64,000 nucleotides of DNA from Ectobius pallidus (Eukaryota > Arthropoda > Insecta > Blattodea > Ectobiidae): positions 220,046,484 to 220,110,483 of the forward strand of contig CAXKWD010000001.1 in NCBI GenBank assembly GCA_964059195.1, written 5' to 3'. This document shows positions 43,334 through 55,550 of the stretch, piece by piece. Every line of letters begins with the position of its first letter. The stretch's first letter is position 1. Below the pieces are notes generated by a model. It was not told the origin of the DNA. It did not search any database and saw only the letters and a list, made by a program, of their open reading frames with translations. Both the position numbers and the translations under genes were made by a program.

Positions 43334-43600
43334 TTATCCAAGCTGGAAATATTCCTCCAAATTGTAGAAGGTGTGAGTTATTAAAAATTCCTTGACAGCT
43401 GTTTTGAAATGTTTGCTCTTTCTTTGAATACATAATAATTTAATGTTGTTTGGAAGCTTGTTATATATCTGTACTGCAGAATAATACGCACCCTTCTGAA
43501 AGAGTTTTAACGAGTTATTTGGTCTGTGTAGATCATTCATGTTTCTAGTAGTACGTCCGTGTACACTAAAATTAGTTTGAAATTTGATCTCTTTTGTCAA
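43334..43600 (-). pseudogene. LINE reverse transcriptase C-terminal end
   Basis: HGRTTRNMNDLHRPNNSL, then QIYNKLPNNIKLL, then FKTAVKEFLITHTFYNLEEYF is the final segment of a jockey-like ORF2, as at 7458 and 53392. The rest of the element is missing. Confidence 0.7.
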
Positions 43601-43798
43601 ATAAATAAATATCTGAATTTTTCGAGTTCAGTTAGAGACTCAAGTAATAACACTTACCATTATTCGGTTATTTGTGAATGTCCAATATTAAATCAAATCC
43701 TTCAAAACGTCTTTGAAATCCTTTGAAAGTTACTATAAAATAAACCCCGTAAAATAAACCACGTAAAATAACCGACAACCATCCACCGAGCTGGACAC

Positions 43799-44559
43799 AG
43801 TGTTGCCAACCACAAAAGCTAAAATCTCTTTGACAACTCCATAAATTTTCTTTTAATTTCTTTGATGCATTATTTTTTTTTCATATTTCTTTAATTATAT
43901 ATTTTATCGATAATAATAATAATTAATAATAATTTTATTAATATGAATCTTACCTCAATTTAACTGCATGCAATAAACATCCGAAGATAGCATGGGTAGT
44001 ACAGCACAGCACATTTAAATAGTTGCAGACTGCTCTCTTGCCCTCTATTTTATTTTTTGTCCGAATTTCCGCTTTACTTTCATTAATTATCTATGGAAAA
44101 CAGTAAATTAATTTTTTCTGTAGATTTGGGACGAAATTCTTTGATTCTACGGGGATTGAACAAGACATCAAGTGCCGAGAGAGAAGACTAGCTTTTATGC
44201 TGAGGTGTCGTTTTTAACAGGGCACAATGTACTATTTACATTTACATACAGGGCACAATGTACTAGTACTTATTGTAAGATTCAACTGTGCCTTGATGAC
44301 CTCATCCGCTCTGCATAGTTCTGGGATTCACGAGGGCATAAATGCGCTGAGAGAAATTTTGTGCTGAGGTGTCGTTTTTAACTGAGGGGTAGCCTATACA
44401 TTTAAATAGTTACAGACTGGTCTCTCGCTCTGCATTTTATTTGTTGTTAGAATTTCCGCTTTATCTTTATTAATTATCTGTGGAAAACCGTAAATTATTT
44501 TTCTGTAGATCTGGGACGAAATTCTTTGATGGAAGCGAGATTTCTTTGAGGTTGGCAAC
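43799..44559. mobile_element. MITE with TTGCCAACC ends
   Basis: GTTGCCAACC at the left and GGTTGGCAAC at the right are flanked by CTGGACAC (43791-43798, 44560-44567), though the left end has two extra bases. An internal segment of about 120 bp (44040-44160) is duplicated at 44425-44535 (TTCCGCTTTA, CTGTAGATCTGGGACGAAAT). Confidence 0.7.
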
Positions 44560-44760
44560 CTGGACACTACATGAAAGAAAGAAGTAAATCACCGTCCGCG
44601 GTTTTACGCGAGCCAATCAGATTCATTCATGGATCCAAGCGCCTTCAGAAGCCAACGGCCTGTTTCATAAAGACTAGCACATTGTGCGCTCTTCCTACTA
44701 GCTGGCAATGTCACCAACTCTTGAAAGTGGGAATAACAGAAATGAAAATAAGGGATAAAA

Positions 44761-46616
44761 CACGGAGGAAAGAATACACGGAGATGCCCTGAGACCGCAA
44801 GCGTGAAGCCAACTGTCCGAGCGTTTGGTACTTAAGGGGGCGTGTCACTGTGTTTATATGTTTATAGTGTGCACGGATAGAGTGGTTACTCGTCTTTGTT
44901 TCTTTGTTTTGAACAATTCAGAAGTGAAAATGAGTGCATGTTGTGCATTATTCTATGAACTTACCTTAAAAATTAATAATTTTGTAAAATTTAGGTACTG
45001 AAAATAGTCAATTTTTGGGATGAATGAATATGGCAGGGGTGCCCACAGGGGGGGGGGGTGGTTAAGACGCAGACTGCGTCATTGAAATTTCTGGGGGGGG
45101 GGGAATATTATCATTTACGAATTTTCTGGGGGGGTTGAAAATTGTTGCAAAATTAGTTTTATATGTTAAAAATAAAAACAGTCAAGTTTTATAACTTCAA
45201 AAGGTCTCTTCTAATTCTTTATAAAGATAAAGATGAAGAATTTCGACAGTCATGGGCGCCCATACCCGGGGGGGGGGCGCAAGGAAAAAAAATGTATATT
45301 AATAATTATTATAGTCAGGTATTTTTCTTTTAAGACAATTATTTGAATTGCAGAAGTTTTACCAAATCGACAACATGGAAGCAGAATCCACAGTGGATTA
45401 GGAAAGATGGGTTCAGGGGGTTTGGACCCCCAAAAGTCAAAACCTAAAATTCTATATTTGTATTAAAAAAAATATTTAATTAAACAAGATTTGTTGGTGT
45501 GTCAAATATGATATAGCAGTTATTTTCTTTTCATAACATAATGGCCAATTATGTCCACTGTTCCATGTGTTATTCAGCTTTTCTTATAAATAGTAATAAG
45601 TATTATAACTTAGGTAACAATTTCTTGTTTAAGTTGCCATGTCTTAGAGTATAGTAAACAAATTTGCTAACTAGTTTTTCAGTGCTAAAATAGCGTAAAA
45701 TGTGATTTTCATTAGTTCAACATTTAAAAATTTTCTGGGGATGGACCCCCGGCACTTCCGACCCTCCCCGCAATTATTTTATGGCTACGTCATTGTTGCA
45801 CTTATTATATTATTAATATAATGTTACAAAGTGGCCCAAAAACTTAAAGTGACAAAAAATCAATTAATTAAAAAAATTGCCCCCCCCCATGAAAATATTT
45901 TATGGGAGCCCTTGTCGACAGCCAATTGGGTTGGGGTGAGCAATGAAGTTTGGGGGTGAGCAATGATGTTTGGGGGGGTGAGTCATGACGTTTGGGGGGT
46001 GGGCACCCCTGAATATGGGTATAATTGCTAAGCATAATTTACTTGTATTTTACACTAGGCTGCTAATTATTGATGTATTTTCTTTATAACGGCCTTAGGC
46101 TACTTGTAATTAATCAAATAAAGTGCATTTATCTGAATTATTAGTTATACTAAGTAATTTATTGCTTTAAATTTTCAATATTTATATTAGTTGCCATTTA
46201 TTGCGTTTAATAGAGTCAATAACCACATGGTGTAGCTATATAACTGTCCAAAATATTTTTCTCGTTCTGAATTATCATTGTCGCACGGTCACTTAATCAT
46301 TTTCTGACTCAGTATTTATACTCGCACATGTAAAGTTGCTCATTTGAAAGTTACATTTTTGGCTCTTCTGAGATAGGTTAATGCTTACTACCGGGATTAT
46401 TATGATGTCAGAGTATGTAGTTAATATATGAAATTAGGATATTACATATTTTCCCTACCGTTACGTTGTTATAACCCGTGAAACTTCGGAGTATTTGCGT
46501 GCTATTGTATATAGCAAGCCTCCCTTTTGGTCATCTAAGGGGGCGTGGTCATTGGCTTCATCTGTTTCCCATACGACACCGCAAGCACGGCGTCTCCGTG
46601 TATTCTTTCCTCCGTG
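44761..46616. mobile_element. hAT element with CACGGAGGAAAG ends
   Basis: CACGGAGGAAAGAATACACG and its complement at 46597-46616 are flanked by GGATAAAA on both sides (44753-44760, 46617-46624). Similarity of the two ends extends for about 90 bp. No transposase. A second element (45034-46011) has inserted within it. Confidence 0.8.
45034..46011. mobile_element. CAGGGGTGCCCAC hAT-like element, copy 2
   Basis: CAGGGGTGCCCAC and GTGGGCACCCCTG with AATATGG on both sides (45027-45033, 46012-46018). Same body as 28584-29949 but one minisatellite unit (about 45645). G8-G9 runs near both ends. Confidence 0.8.
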
Positions 46617-46793
46617 GGATAAAATGCCAAAAAGAAAGAACTCAAAGTTTACTACTCGTACAGCATAACGAATGGTCGTACTGCATTAGTTTATCTTTTT
46701 GTAAATTATAGCTTGTAACCTTTAATTTAATTCGTACTCTAATGTACTTACCCCCTGTAAAATCGTATAGTTGGTATATTTGTCATTGCTATT

Positions 46794-47007
46794 CATTGGG
46801 GGTATATCCCCCCCCCCCAATTTGAAAAAAAAAAGGGCTATATATGCAATGTAAGTGGCCAGTTTTATAAACTAATTATATATAAACTATAAATAATTAT
46901 TATAGTATAAACTAATTATAGGCCTATATACTTATATATTTTTTTGTACTCTTTCTATCTATTCAAATACCCCCCCCCCCAAAAAAAGAATTCTGCGTCC
47001 GCCACTG
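46794..47007. mobile_element. Short hAT MITE with C-rich ends
   Basis: CATTGGGGG ... CCGCCACTG is flanked by TTGCTATT (46786-46793, 47008-47015). Interior is AT-rich with C11 runs. Confidence 0.65.
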
Positions 47008-47015
47008 TTGCTATT

Positions 47016-47626
47016 GTATCTTTTATAATCTATTTTCGTTCATTATACTAACACGTATGTTGGTGCTTAACAATATTCCATAGTAGGCCTATGTATTTGT
47101 CCCGAGGGTTAAACAATAAAATTTTAATTACTATCCTCTGTTAAAAAATATTATATATATAGCACTCTACATTAACAATACAAACCTTTCTGCCTATACA
47201 AAAGTATGAGACTTACCAGTACCACTTAGAACTGACCGCACAAATAATTCCTATGAATTTTTTTTTTTTCTGTCACTTTAAAGTCAAGAAACGTAATTAA
47301 ATTTCAATATTAAGATAGTAAAAATGAATTACAAACTAAATCTGGCATGTTGCAGTAGCACATACTGAGGAACCACCCCTGATTACAATGATACAAACTG
47401 TTATCGGGTTTTAATTCTTGCTGGTATATGACAACAGATTGTGCCTCTTTCTGTTCTGCATACCTTTGTCAGTTTTTACAAAAGGGAAAAAATTCTTTTC
47501 AATTAAAACCAAAATTTACAGAAACCTGAAGCTATGCGGGAATTCAAGAAATACGGGACCCGGGATTTTCATCCAAAATAAGTGAAAACATGGGATTTCC
47601 AGAGAAATATGGGATAGCTGGTTACC
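47016..47626. other. No gene seen
   Basis: AT-rich, no ORF or clear repeat end. GGGACCCGGGATTTTC near 47567 may belong to an unidentified repeat. Confidence 0.35.
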
Positions 47627-47634
47627 CTACTAGC

Positions 47635-47927
47635 CAGGGGCGGATCCACAGGGGGGGAGTGAGGGAAATCCCCCCCCCAAAAAATTTGTAACAATAAGCA
47701 CAAATTATTCAAAATTTATTGTTCTAATAAATTTTGTAAAGACAACATAACCCAAATACTTAAATTAAAGCAACAACATTCATTATTTTGAAATACATTT
47801 GTAATAAAATGCTGAAATGTTCATTTTGATTTCAATTGTGTACTGGGAATAATTAATTTTTATGAGTAAAAACTTCCCTCTCTACTTTGGTCCCCCCCCC
47901 CAAAATGTCTCTCTGGATCCGCCCCTG
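47635..47927. mobile_element. 293-bp hAT MITE
   Basis: CAGGGGCGGATCCACAG and CTCTGGATCCGCCCCTG with the exact duplication CTACTAGC (47627-47634, 47928-47935). Confidence 0.88.
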
Positions 47928-48066
47928 CTACTAGCTGTCCTTTGGGTAAGAAAGTGTTGCTGCTATAATAAAGGAAAAATAATAAAGTAGAAAAAGTAAA
48001 AAATCATATTTTGTTTCTTAGTTTTCCTTATTTTCTATCTGGACTGTAAAAATGGCACTAACCCTA

Positions 48067-49151
48067 CCCTAGTAGCACACTTCGTTGGCCTAACGGAGGG
48101 ATTTCGTTGGCATGGTTGGGATATGTTGGGAAAACGTTCGTTGTAATTTCCTCGGTTAGCCCAATGTACGTTTCCGTTGCGTCATGCGCCAAGTCCTACC
48201 GTTGGGTTTACGACGGTGACCCAACGAGGGCTCTCCCTACCGTTGGGTTTATGATTGCTGGCCCAACAATAAATCTCGTTGTAATGTGATCGCATTTATG
48301 TTAAAATTAAAAAGTGTTGAAATAACATTATAAGCGTTAAATTTTCATTTCCTATAAAATAAAACAGTTTTAATTAATTAATTATTCGAGCTCTTTGCGC
48401 GCGTTACATGATAAAAATTTACTTCGCTCCACCTCTTCCTGCCAATCTTCGGCAATTTCCGGCGTACTCCGGGTCATCACGAAGACGATGAAGAAACAAG
48501 TCATACAACAGTTATTCGCCATCTTGATATGTTCAAGAATCCGAATGGTGTTTTTACTTCTATTAATATTAGGGCTCTTTATTTGTTCTCTGAAAATAAC
48601 GTTATCATATATTCACATCAAATATTCAAAATACGAGATGTATATCCTTCTTACTATTTATCATGTATTACACATCTCTGTAGTAAATAGGCTAGAAGAA
48701 TTCTCGATTTTTATTTCAACGATCTAATAGCGTAGTGGTTAAAGCGATAGACTATAACGCAAGCGGTTCCGAGATCGAATCCCCATAGGTGCGAATTTTA
48801 TACGATAGGAATAGGTAGGTAGGGTGAAGGAGAGGAGGGAGTTAACAGGGATAAGAGGAGAAAAGGGATGATTAAAGGGATGAAAGGGAAAATAAAAAAT
48901 TAAGTTTTGTGTGCTTCTAGTATTTCCGCCAGATGTCTCTGCGCTGCGCTGCGCTGCGTAGTAGTTCCACCATTACCTAATAGGTGTCTCTCAACTGTTG
49001 GGATTTTGTTGTATATTGGTTGGCTACAGTTGGCAGTTGGTTGGATAAAACGCTCCTTGGCAACGGAACCCCGACGGACATTCATAACCGTTGACCAACG
49101 AAACATGGCGATCATTCCCCAACATTGGCCCAACGATCTGTGCTACTAGGG
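48067..49151 (+). mobile_element. tRNA-core element with CCCTAGTAGCACA ends, forward copy (E1)
   Basis: Ends CCCTAGTAGCACACTTCG and, inverted, CGATCTGTGCTACTAGGG. Inside is the same tRNA-like core, AGGTAGGTAGGGTGAAGGAG tract and CAGATGTCTCTGCGC segment as in the elements at 5171-7045, but the outer repeats are unrelated to those. A box TAGCGTAGTGGTTAA at 48728-48742, B box around 48771-48782. Motifs ACCGTTGGGT recur several times in the first 200 bp. Confidence 0.75.
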
Positions 49152-49223
49152 TAGTAGCACCGTTGACCAACGAAACATGGCGATCATTCCCCAACATTGG
49201 CCCAACGATCTGTGCTACTAGGG

Positions 49224-50305
49224 TAGTAGCACAGATCGTTGGGCCAATGTTGGGGAATGATCGCCATGTTTCGTTGGTCAACGGTTATGAATGTCCGTCG
49301 GGGTTCCGTTGCCAAGGAGCGTTTTATCCAACCAACTGCCAACTGTAGCCAACCAATATACAACAAAATCCCAACAGTTGAGAGACACCTATTAGGTAAT
49401 GGTGGAACTACTACGCAGCGCAGCGCAGCGCAGAGACATCTGGCGGAAATACTAGAAGCACACAAAACTTAATTTTTTATTTTCCCTTTCATCCCTTTAA
49501 TCATCCCTTTTCTCCTCTTATCCCTGTTAACTCCCTCCTCTCCTTCACCCTACCTACCTATTCCTATCGTATAAAATTCGCACCTATGGGGATTCGATTT
49601 CGGAACCGCTTGCGTTATAGTCTATCGCTTTAACCACTACGCTATTAGATCGTTGAAATAAAAATCGAGAATTCTTCTAGCCTATTTACTACAGAGATGT
49701 GTAATACATGATAAATAGTAAGAAGGATATACATCTCGTATTTTGAATATTTGATGTGAATATATGATAACGTTATTTTCAGAGAACAAATAAAGAGCCC
49801 TAATATTAATATAAGTAAAAACACCATTCGGATTCTTGAACATATCAAGATGGCGAATAACTGTTGTATGACTTGTTTCTTCATCGTCTTCGTGATGACC
49901 CGAAGTACGCCGGAAATTGCCGAAGATTGGCAGGAAGAGGTGGAGCGAAGTAAATTTTTATCATGTAACGCGCGCAAAGAGCTCGAATAATTAATTAATT
50001 AAAACTGTTTTATTTTATAGGAAATGAAAATTTAACGCTTATAATGTTATTTCAACACTTTTTAATTTTAACATAAATGCGATCACATTACAACGAGATT
50101 TATTGTTGGGCCAGCAATCATAAACCCAACGGTAGGGAGAGCCCTCGTTGGGTCAACGTCGTAAACCCAACGGTAGGACTTGGCGCATGACGCAACGGAA
50201 ACGTACATTGGGCTAACCGAGGAAATTACAATGAACGTTTTCCCAACATATCCCAACCATGCCAACGAAAACCCTCCGTTAGGCCAACGAAGTGTGCTAC
50301 TAGGG
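49224..50305 (-). mobile_element. tRNA-core element, inverted copy (E2)
   Basis: Reverse complement of E1 with a few substitutions. The B box here reads GAAATCGAATCC. Confidence 0.8.
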
Positions 50306-50531
50306 AAGAAATATGAAGTAAAAAACTGAAAGATTATTGTCTTGAATTGGTCGGGGGCAATTCAAAAATAGATATTATAATACATTACATAAAAATACAA
50401 GTACCTACAATACAATCTATTGCAATAATAATAGGAAGGACATTTTTAGAAGAAGAAAGAAGAAAAATAAGCATGTAAAATACATTTTTACATATTAAAA
50501 TGTTTTTATTTTTGTTGTCTTAATTTTGTAA

Positions 50532-51520
50532 TTGTTTATATTAATTAATTCAGAGTCGAGAAATCAGAAAATAAAGATTTATAAGACTATTATCCTGCCG
50601 GTTGTATTATACGGATGTGAGACATGGTCGCTTACTCTTTGGGAAGAACATAATCTGAGTGTGTTCGAAAACAGGGGGCTTAGGAAAATATTTGGGCCCA
50701 AGAGAGATGAAAATGGGGACTGGAGAAAATTGCATAACGACGAGCTTCATAACCTGTACAGTCGGTCAAATAAAAAAGTCGGGACTCGTATGCAGTTAAA
50801 ATTAAAGTTTTAACGCATTAGTTCACAAGTTTCCTATAAAAAACATAAAATACAAGTCATTTTCGGAACATATGAGGCCATGCGACAGGAGGGAAAAAAT
50901 GAACACCTAGGGAAAAATGAAAAACGCGGAAAGCGCAATACACGATATTCAACTTAATGTATTGTCATAATTCATTTTGCTTTGTGTCATCACCACATAC
51001 AAATGCTAAAGTGAGAGAAAGTGTAGTTAGGGTTGTAATTGACCTGCATTTTTCGGCCTCTGAAGCAGCGAGAAGGTTCCATATTTCTTAAAGAGGTGGG
51101 TACTTCACTATAATGCGACCGGAAGTTTTCATAGGAATCGTGGATCTGGCCGGCGTATTTCGATGCTATTAGATTGGTGGCAGAAGTTGAACGTAAGTAA
51201 TTGAATTTGCACTAGAAGTACCGGTTTTATAAAATAAAATCTTTAAAAAATGCTCCTTGAATAAACATATTCCTCGCGAATCTATTAATTATTAATATTA
51301 TAAAAATTTGCAATTTTTGAGGCATATAGCCACAGCCTTCTATACATGTTTGTTTTGGAACAAAACTGACTAAATAATCAAGAAAATACATGGATAGACA
51401 AGAGGCGTGTGTGAACCTAACCTTAAGTCTTCCTGTACATGCGCATATGCTCGTTCGTGATACTTAATCGAATACCGCCCGACGTTTTTTATTTGACCGA
51501 CTGTACTCTCCACTGGATAT
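50532..51520 (+). pseudogene. LINE ORF2 C-terminal fragment, split by a mariner-like MITE
   Basis: KIKIYKTIILPVVLYGCETWSLT, then LRKIFGPKRDENGDWRKLHN, then DELHNLY is the classic C-terminal block of an RT of the CR1/jockey/RTE type. The frame is cut after HNLY by the insertion that starts at 50760 and resumes at about 51514. Confidence 0.75.
50760..51512. mobile_element. Mariner-like MITE, copy 1
   Basis: CAGTCGGTCAAATAAAAAA at the left and TTTTTTATTTGACCGACTG at the right with TA on each side. It carries a broken helix-turn-helix frame (ASEAARRFHIS, about 51056-51095). The sister copy is at 60930-61677. Confidence 0.85.
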
Positions 51521-51653
51521 AGTAATGGTAATGGTAAGGGTAAGGCCTCCAAATATGGAGGTTAGCTGCGAATATATTGAAAAGCAGTCGCGGACAGATG
51601 ACATGAAGTGGTCCTCCAGTTTGGGGGTTTGGCATGAGGTTAACAACCTTTCA

Positions 51654-51690
51654 AAGAAGAAGAAGAAGAAGAAGAAGAAGAAGAAGAAGA
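51654..51690 (+). repeat. AAG microsatellite
   Basis: About twelve AAG repeats. Confidence 0.95.
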
Positions 51691-51739
51691 CTGTTCAGAA
51701 ATGAACAATTTGTACGAAGTTAACACAGTGAAGCTATAT

Positions 51740-51895
51740 TACACAGAGTATAATATTGAGAGATTGGGTCTTGCACGTATACTTCACTTTTTGTATAAAT
51801 ACCTGATGATTTTGAATGACGATGGTCTCAAAACTAGTTCAGGTATTTATACAAAAGGTGAAGTATACGTGCAAGACCCAAATCAATATTACATC
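51740..51895. repeat. Hairpin with about 58-bp arms
   Basis: TTGGGTCTTGCACGTATACT and TTTTTGTATAAATACCTGA are mirrored at 51840-51890. CTGTTCAGAA stands at 51691-51700 and 51896-51905, a possible 10-bp duplication around the whole insert (51701-51895). Confidence 0.75.
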
Positions 51896-51905
51896 CTGTT
51901 CAGAA

Positions 51906-52855
51906 AAGCTTATATGATATGTGGATCATGTCAGTGTAAAATTCTCTGGAGGTAAAATAGTCCCTCGATCTGGGTAGGGACTGCACTGAGGGAGACTATA
52001 AATCATAGGAAAATTACGGTAATTATAGATCTGGAACATGGAATATTAGGAGCTTGTATAGGACTGGTAACTAGAGAATCAGAAAAATGAAGGTGAGATG
52101 TAGTAGCAGTACAGTAAGTTAGGTGGAAGGGTGAAGGTTCCATTCAGACAGATGAAAATAAAACCTGCTAAAAATATCACATAATATGGCGAATATTTTT
52201 TTCCCAATTCAAAGTCAAATGTATCACCATGATACATCGCAAATGATTCATAACAAAATTATCTTGCAACCGTTGAAGGGTTAACATATTTTGAATGTTT
52301 TAGAAATGAAGTAACAAAAAAATTATCGGCAACAATAACCTACAATCTGAATAGGAATGGTACATAAGAGATTCTATAAATATATATATACATATGTACA
52401 GTACACAGAACTTAATGGACACAGATTTTGCTTTCTGGGCAAAACAGTTGATGTGTGAAATGCATTCAGGTTCCTATGAAAAGAAGTAGGACTCTACTAT
52501 TTATTCAAGAAAGGTTGTTACTCCTTATACCCCCAGCATGTATAAATAAGGGTAGAAGAACTAACCTTATAAATACCACGGTGAACGGTGGAAACATTTA
52601 CAGATTTATTTTAACAGCAAAGGCATACAGTTAAAAGTAGGATATATTAAATATATATATATAAAACTTTTCACATTGAAAATGTCAATGAAAACTGTGC
52701 GGCATAGAGTTATTAAGAATCTACTCTAGAAACCTTGCTTTGTCTCCATTAGCACAATTCTAAATAAATATTAAAATGTTAAACGCTAATGTAATCAAGT
52801 GAATAAAATTGATTAATTGCTGGCTTTATTTAAAAACCTTGTTTAGGTCACAGAG
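51906..52855. other. No gene seen
   Basis: AT-rich, with TATATATA runs at 52378 and 52650. No supported ORF. Confidence 0.4.
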
Positions 52856-52861
52856 TATGCA

Positions 52862-52940
52862 CCATGCCTCATATACCTTTCTTTTTATGTAGGCCTAATC
52901 ATCCTCAATTCTTACAATGTTTACTTCACCAATACCATGC
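52862..52940 (-). repeat. Fragment of the repeated unknown ORF unit
   Basis: About 75 bp match, in reverse, to 54002-54078 and, in the same direction, to 63890-63947. Confidence 0.7.
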
Positions 52941-52974
52941 ATGTTTTCTGTCATATGCTGAATGTGCATGATAT

Positions 52975-53896
52975 TCTCCAATAAACTGATAAATGAACAA
53001 ATTAACCTAATGATAAATGGTGACAGGATCGAAGAAATTCAAGTAGTAAAATACCTAGGAATAAACATCGATTCAAAATTAAACTGGGGAGAACAAACCA
53101 ATTCTATATGCAATAAATTAAACTCTGTTATATTTATACTCAAACTAATGTCCAGATATGCTGACACATCATTACTTTTAACAATATATCATAGATTATT
53201 TGAAAGTTATATTAGATATGGTATCACTGTTTGGGGTAATTCATCAGAATACAATAATGACAGAATAAGAAAACTACAAAAAAAAAGCAATTAGAGTCAT
53301 AGCACAAATAAAACAAACTGAATCATGCAGGGAACACTTTAGAAAATTAGGTATACTCACATACACATCAATATATATCTACAAGACCATAATGAGTTTA
53401 ATAAAGAAACAAGGAAATATTGTAACAAATAAAGACATTCATTCACACAACACAAGACAAAAGAATGACTATAGAATAGAAACACATAATCTAAAAAGTT
53501 TTGAGAAAAGTCCAAATTATGCAGGAATAAAACTATGGTCCAAGCTGCCTAACTCGCTTAAATTAATACAACAACAGAAATGCTTTAAAAACAAGCTCAA
53601 GCAATTCCTATTAGAGAAAGCATACTATACTATAAAAGAATACACTGATGAGTAACATAGTTGAGTAGCATCATTATTTAGCAATAAGACAATCTGTATA
53701 GGAATAAGATAAGATAATTTGTGTAGTACTAAAATAAGTTAAGCCATGAGATAAGTCATATAGCTATAAGATAAAATTTGCAACTTAAATGTTAGTAAAC
53801 TCAGTAGAATTATTGTAGAATAGACTAGATTTAATTATTGACAACTCCTATATCATGTAACAATGGAAATTGTAACCAAATGATCAATGGGATGCT

Positions 53897-53927
<31 letters not shown>

Positions 53928-53930
53928 CTG
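52975..53930 (+). pseudogene. LINE ORF2 C-terminal third with TAAAC tail
   Basis: VVKYLGINIDSKLNWGEQ, SYIRYGITVWGNSS, then after a frameshift in an A9 run (about 53276) DIHSHNTRQKNDYRI, GIKLWSKLPNSLKLI and FLLEKAYYTIKEYTDE. The tail is an AACTA repeat (53897-53930), as in some jockey/RTE-type elements. 5'-truncated. Confidence 0.8.
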
Positions 53931-53968
53931 AGTCCAGCAGAGCATTTCCCACTATTTACATCCCTTTC

Positions 53969-54425
53969 ATGCTCACGTATTCTGATTTTAAAGTCCCTAT
54001 TGATGAAGTAAACATTGTAAGTATCGAGGATGATTACGTAAAAAGAAAGGTATATGAGGCATGGTGCATAATCGGCAACCAGGGGGTGTGTTTCAATAGG
54101 TTTGATGGTGATATAAGGGACGAATGGCTGGATATAATGAGGAGACTGAAAAGGGAAATTCCAGTGGTAAAAAATTCCCCGGCCGCCTGTGGAATGCATA
54201 GAAGAGGAAATGTTTGACATTCCAAAGGACTGGAAAAACAGATATTTTAGAAACAAACTTTTTATCGATGGTTACCGTGACGAAACTCGATCTTCTTCAT
54301 GATCAGTACTGTGTGAGAAGTCACATGAGGAAGACTCAAGGGCAGAGTTGAAACGTTGTGTTTTAATTTTTTAACTTTTATCCACTGATTTTGTAATAAT
54401 TTAAAACACATCTTTTTATGGTATT
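53969..54425 (+). pseudogene. Repeated unknown ORF unit, copy 1
   Basis: Encodes VNIVSIEDDYVKRKVYEAW, RDEWLDIMRRLKREIPVV and, after a frameshift at about 54175, CIEEEMFDIPKDWKNRYFRN, FIDGYRDETRSSS to a stop near 54370. The 3' flank matches as well (to 54425). I do not recognise the family. The frame is better kept in the inverted copy at 63545-63949. Confidence 0.6.
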
Positions 54426-55550
54426 TGACTCAGTGGAAATTCGGGACTGATATGAATGTTTTATTGTGAGTTCTGTTGTTGAACTTAATAGGCCTCTGTT
54501 GATGCTGAGTAGTTGGTTAAGCCTACACTAGCAGTTCGTCAGCTGTACATTTGTTGTCTTGTGTGGTTTGTATCCGTAAAGTTGTCCCCGTGGGTTGATT
54601 ATGTATTCTGTGACCTACACAAGGTTTTTAAATAAAGACAGCAATTAATCAATTTTATTCTATTCGGCAAAAATCCAAGGTATATCTAGGTACGTTGTTT
54701 TTATGCATGACTGCATGATTTACGTTACCTTCAATAGGTTTTTCATTAACTTATTTTTTCTTTTAAAATGCATTCTGTCCACAGCCATATAACAACGCCA
54801 TCTGTATAGGATTAAAGTGTATTTGCTATTAAAAACCATGGGGGTGTGGGAAGGGGGTTTGTGAATGGTCTGTCAATCTGCATGACACCTTAGGCTCTTT
54901 TCATGTCATGTCATCCATTGCAAGACTTTGAGGCTTTGGAAACATGCTTATCCTTACATAAGACTTGAGGCTTTCTCGGCGCTGATTATTAATAATGGTT
55001 TCAAGGCCTATAAGGCAAGTGAAAGGATATAAAACATCCAAGTTTTCAGTCGCTGGCATCTCTGTGGCCTTCCTCAGGGAAATGAGTGTGGAGTTAGGGA
55101 TGTGAGAGCTTATATATGATTTTGAGTCAAATGAAATTTTGTGATTGGTGCAAAAGGTTGGAGTGTATCGACCAATCTGAATGAAGGATTTGTTTATTGG
55201 TTGTAAAACGTTGAAGATGCAATCTGTCCAAATAAGGACCAGTATGAGAAAAAAAGGTTAGTCATGGATCAAAACAGAGTGGTTTAAGGTGGGGATAACA
55301 GAAGTAGAAGTAAATGGAAAATAGAAATAATTGCTCCATATCAGAGCCAAAGGCTTATGAAGAAGCTGTTGGGGCCTGTGGGATTGAAGCGTTACTTCTG
55401 TTGGAGGCAGCCCATGTTAGTTCTTGATACAGCTTCAGGGATGGAGCCCTGGCATTGCTGAGGAAGTGTCCCCCTTCTCTGTTGAAGCTGTTGGAATGGA
55501 ACTTGTACGTTTTATATCCCTTCACTCAGCTTATAGCCCGCAAAAACATT
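54426..55550. other. No gene seen
   Basis: About 1.1 kb without a supported ORF. TGCAAGACTTTGAGGCTTTG and AGACTTGAGGCTTTCTCGGC (54920-54980) are a short direct repeat. Confidence 0.4.

Larger units (their letters stand above)
48067..50305. repeat. 2.24-kb near-perfect palindrome
   Basis: E1 (48067-49151) and its reverse complement E2 (49224-50305) are separated by 72 bp that repeat the last 63 bp of E1. The arms differ at only a handful of sites (for example, codon changes that turn TFVVISS into TFIVISS and YDGDPT into YDVDPT). Confidence 0.9.

Noticed and set aside
48900..49472. 77-93 codon ORFs around the palindrome centre
   Set aside because: Open frames arise from the repeated CAGATGTCTCTGCGC and CCCAACGATC segments on both strands, with no family signature.
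48395..49977. 110-codon ORFs in both palindrome arms as genes
   Set aside because: They are mirror copies of one repeat sequence with no protein motif.
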